Of a DNA stretch of 6,923 nucleotides, positions 5,324 to 6,923 are shown piece by piece. Numbering within the stretch: position 1 is the first letter of the stretch; the number at the start of each line of letters is the position of its first letter. The stretch is from contig DBME01000441.1 of the NCBI GenBank assembly GCA_002298155.1, positions 1 to 6,923 of the forward strand, in the 5' to 3' direction. Under the pieces are notes generated by a model. That model was not told the DNA's origin and ran no database searches. It saw nothing but the letters and a program-made list of their open reading frames with translations. The position numbers were made by a program, and so were the translations under genes. This stretch comes from Holophagaceae bacterium UBA706. GTDB taxonomy: Bacteria; Acidobacteriota; Holophagae; Holophagales; Holophagaceae.

Positions 5324-6322
5324 ATGTTCGAGACCCTCGCCGTCGGCGACACCACCTTCGCCCCCGCCCTCTTCCTAGCCCCCATGGAAGGCATCACCAA
5401 CTCCGCCTTCCGGCGCCTGGTGTCCGACTTCGGCGGCTACGGGGCCCTGTACACCGAGATGCTGTCGGCCGGCGCCTACCTGCAGGAGAAGAGCCGCGAG
5501 TCCCCCTACACCCGCAAGCGCCCCTGCGAAGGCCCCGTCATCTACCAGTTCGGCGCCTCGGGCACCGAGGACCTGGAGGCCCTGTTCCGCAAGCTGCCCG
5601 AACTGGACGCCGCCGCCGTGGACCTGAACCTCGGCTGCCCCGCCCCCAAGATCCGCGCCCACGGCTGGGGCGTGGCCCTGTGCGCGGACTTCCCCCGCCT
5701 GCGGGAGGTGCTGGAGCGCATCCGCCGCAACTACCAGGGCAACCTCACCGTGAAGTGCCGCCTGGGCGACGACCCCGGGAACTGGCGGGAGGGGTTCCTG
5801 GAGCGGCTCCGGCTCTTCGAGGACGTGGGGGTGCAGGCCGTGACCGTGCACGTGCGGTTCTCCGGGGAGAAGCTCAAGCGCCGCCCCCGGTGGGAGGAGT
5901 ACCCCTGGATCGCCGCGAACACCCGGCTCCCGGTCATCGGCAACGGCGACATCTGCCACCCCTCGGACCTGGAGCGGAACCGGGCCTTCTTCGAGCCGCT
6001 GGCGGGGATCATGCTGGGCCGCATCGCCGTGGTCAAGCCGTGGATCTTCCGGGAATTCGCGGGGCTGCCGCCCCTGGAGATCGACCATGCCGAGGTGTGG
6101 GACCGGCTCTACCGGTACACCCTGGAGGACATGCCCCCCGAAAGGGCCTTCGGCCGGCTCATGGACTTCACCTACTTCTTCGCCAAGAACTTCTTCTTCG
6201 GGCACCAGCTGTACAAGGGCATCCAGAAGGCCCAGGACGCAGCCGGGATCCGGGAGGCCGCCCTGCGGTTCCTGGAGGCCAAGCCCACCCTCCAGCCCGG
6301 CCAGGGACTCTCCTTCACGTAA
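5324..6322 (+). CDS. tRNA-dihydrouridine synthase (Dus family)
   Basis: This 332-residue flavoenzyme reduces uridines in tRNA to dihydrouridine with FMN and NADPH. Visible features are the FMN-binding start LAPMEGITNSAFRRL (18-32), TEML (44-47), QFGASG (75-80), the catalytic motif NLGCP (102-106) with C105 as proton donor, KCRLG (144-148), the conserved histidine H176 in VTVHVR, VIGNGDI (204-210), and LGRIAVVKPWIF (231-242) for phosphate binding. A helical tRNA-binding domain fills about 250-320. Length is normal. In most Dus proteins GCP is followed by a K-x-x-x-x-G-x-G-x-x-L stretch; here it is APKIRAHGWGVAL, a recognisable variant. The ATG at 5324 is 2 bases after the MFS stop and has only a weak ribosome-binding site, which suggests translational coupling. 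The target uridine, and hence DusA/B/C, cannot be assigned. Confidence 0.92.
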   Translation: MFETLAVGDTTFAPALFLAPMEGITNSAFRRLVSDFGGYGALYTEMLSAGAYLQEKSRESPYTRKRPCEGPVIYQFGASGTEDLEALFRKLPELDAAAVDLNLGCPAPKIRAHGWGVALCADFPRLREVLERIRRNYQGNLTVKCRLGDDPGNWREGFLERLRLFEDVGVQAVTVHVRFSGEKLKRRPRWEEYPWIAANTRLPVIGNGDICHPSDLERNRAFFEPLAGIMLGRIAVVKPWIFREFAGLPPLEIDHAEVWDRLYRYTLEDMPPERAFGRLMDFTYFFAKNFFFGHQLYKGIQKAQDAAGIREAALRFLEAKPTLQPGQGLSFT

Positions 6323-6401
6323 AATCGCCAAATCCACCTCTTGACGGAATCGCCGAACTTCTTCATGGTCAGGCGTACGTCCCACTCACCACGGAGGCAC
6401 C
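6323..6401 (+). other. Intergenic region between the Dus and STAS genes
   Basis: The 79 bases are less GC-rich than the flanking genes. TTGACG at 6341-6346 resembles a -35 box, but no acceptable -10 box is found at 16-18 bases. GGAGG at 6393-6397, four bases before the ATG at 6402, is a clear ribosome-binding site for the STAS gene. No terminator hairpin is visible. Confidence 0.5.
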
Positions 6402-6737
6402 ATGAAGATCCAAGAGCGCGATGTCAGCGGCGTGCACATCCTCGCCCCCGAGGGGAAGATCACCCTGGGCGACGGCGACCAGGAACTGGGCGAGGCCGTG
6501 CGCCAGGCCCTCGACAAGGGCGCCCGCAAGATCCTCATCGACTTCACCAAGGTCACCGTGCTCGATTCCTCGGGCCTGGGCGAGCTGGTGGGCTGCTACA
6601 CCTCCATCAAGCGCCACACCGGCGAGCTGCGCATCTGCGGCCTCAATTCCAGGATCTTCAACCTGATGCAGATGACCAGCCTCCACTCCGTGTTCGAAGT
6701 GAAGGACACCGAAGCCGAAGCCCTGGCCGGTTTCTAG
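6402..6737 (+). CDS. STAS-domain anti-sigma-factor antagonist (SpoIIAA/RsbV-like)
   Basis: The 111-residue single-domain cytoplasmic protein matches the STAS fold: a first strand pair VHILAPEGKITLGDGDQELGEAV (11-33), the strand ARKILIDFTKVTVLDSSGLGELVGCY (41-66), and a C-terminal half with ELRICGLNSRIFNLMQMTSLHSVFEV (74-99). The DSSGLG loop at 55-60 carries the serine phosphorylated by HPK-type anti-sigma kinases in SpoIIAA and RsbV. In those systems the unphosphorylated protein binds the kinase and frees its sigma factor, and a PP2C phosphatase reactivates it. No kinase, phosphatase or sigma factor is in the window, so the partner is unknown; one may lie downstream. The start is set by GGAGG at 6393-6397. 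It is complete and of normal length. Confidence 0.92.
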   Translation: MKIQERDVSGVHILAPEGKITLGDGDQELGEAVRQALDKGARKILIDFTKVTVLDSSGLGELVGCYTSIKRHTGELRICGLNSRIFNLMQMTSLHSVFEVKDTEAEALAGF

Positions 6738-6750
6738 GTCCTACGGACCT
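6736..6750 (+). repeat. Short hairpin at the STAS stop codon
   Basis: AGGTCC at 6736-6741 and GGACCT at 6745-6750 form a perfect 6-base stem with the loop TAC. It begins within the STAS stop codon. No T-run follows, so it is at most a weak terminator or an mRNA structure affecting the next start. Confidence 0.4.
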
Positions 6751-6923
6751 TGATCGAGGACCCTCCGGCCCCGCCGCCTGAGCCCCCTGCACCTCCGGGA
6801 GGCCTCCAGGCGTTCGTGGCGTGCTGGTGCGAACGGCCCATCAAGGCCGTCCTCCAGCGGGTGTGGACCTTCTCGGGCTACGCCTGGCGCGGCTTCGCCC
6901 TGGCCTCCATCGCCATCGCCATG
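6750..6923 (+). CDS. Unrecognised protein, N-terminal part, runs off the window
   Basis: The frame is open from the STAS stop codon (same frame) to the end of the window. The first possible start is TTG at 6750, giving 58 visible residues; GTG at 6816 is an alternative. The first ~18 residues are almost all Pro, Glu, Ala and Gly (LIEDPPAPPPEPPAPPGG). They are followed by FVACWCERPIKAVLQRVW and then SGYAWRGFALASIAIAM, which could be the start of a membrane helix. Codon bias matches the neighbouring block C genes. Neither start has a well-spaced ribosome-binding site: GGGAGG at 6797-6802 is 13 bases before the GTG, and the TTG overlaps a hairpin. I do not recognise the family; a proline-rich cytoplasmic tail leading into a membrane protein is all that can be said. 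Confidence 0.4.
   Translation, partial: MIEDPPAPPPEPPAPPGGLQAFVACWCERPIKAVLQRVWTFSGYAWRGFALASIAIAM

Noticed and set aside
6341..6369. Promoter for the STAS gene based on TTGACG at 6341-6346
   Set aside because: No sequence resembling a -10 box lies at 16-18 bases from it.
5375..6385. 336-codon open frame on the - strand
   Set aside because: Antisense shadow of the Dus gene; Val/Gln/Gly-rich translation and no motif.
6797..6807. Palindrome GGAGGCCTCC as a regulatory site
   Set aside because: Short and inside a GC-rich open frame where such palindromes are expected by chance.

Overview
The window does not read as one piece of one genome. It looks like three blocks from different bacteria joined at about 1550-1570 and 3178-3198. 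Both joins fall inside reading frames and keep the frame, so each makes one continuous ORF from two unrelated half-proteins. The simplest explanation is a chimeric, probably metagenomic, assembly. A real pair of gene fusions cannot be excluded from sequence alone.

Block A (1 to about 1570) has mixed codon use (AAA, GAA, TTT, CAA and ATT are common) and resembles Geobacter or a related Desulfuromonadia genome (inference from protein character). It holds the end of a FliK-like hook-length control protein, a short stand-alone FlhB-C-like protein overlapping it, a 163-base intergenic region with a promoter and an operator-like inverted repeat, and the first ~172 codons of phosphate acetyltransferase (pta).

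Block B (about 1550 to 3198) is GC-rich at third codon positions. It holds a nearly complete RbsC-type sugar ABC permease and the first nucleotide-binding domain of an RbsA-type ATPase, in normal operon order. The permease lacks its own start and the ATPase lacks its second half. No substrate-binding protein is present. A short patch near 3034-3113 has different codon use and may be a further join.

Block C (about 3178 to the end) is very GC-rich (GCC, CTG, GGC and CCC dominate) and could be from an Acidobacteriota/Holophaga-Geothrix type genome (low-confidence inference). It holds the C-terminal part of a protein with two cyclic-nucleotide-binding-like domains, a DHA2-type MFS efflux transporter starting at TTG, a Dus-family tRNA-dihydrouridine synthase 2 bases downstream, a STAS anti-sigma-factor antagonist, and the start of an unrecognised gene that runs off the window. 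All recognised genes are on the + strand.

No CRISPR array, transposase, integrase, tRNA or rRNA was seen. No new multi-gene system could be supported. The most important message for a reader is that the two fusion proteins (1055-2491 and 2527-3858) should not be taken as real until the joins are verified.
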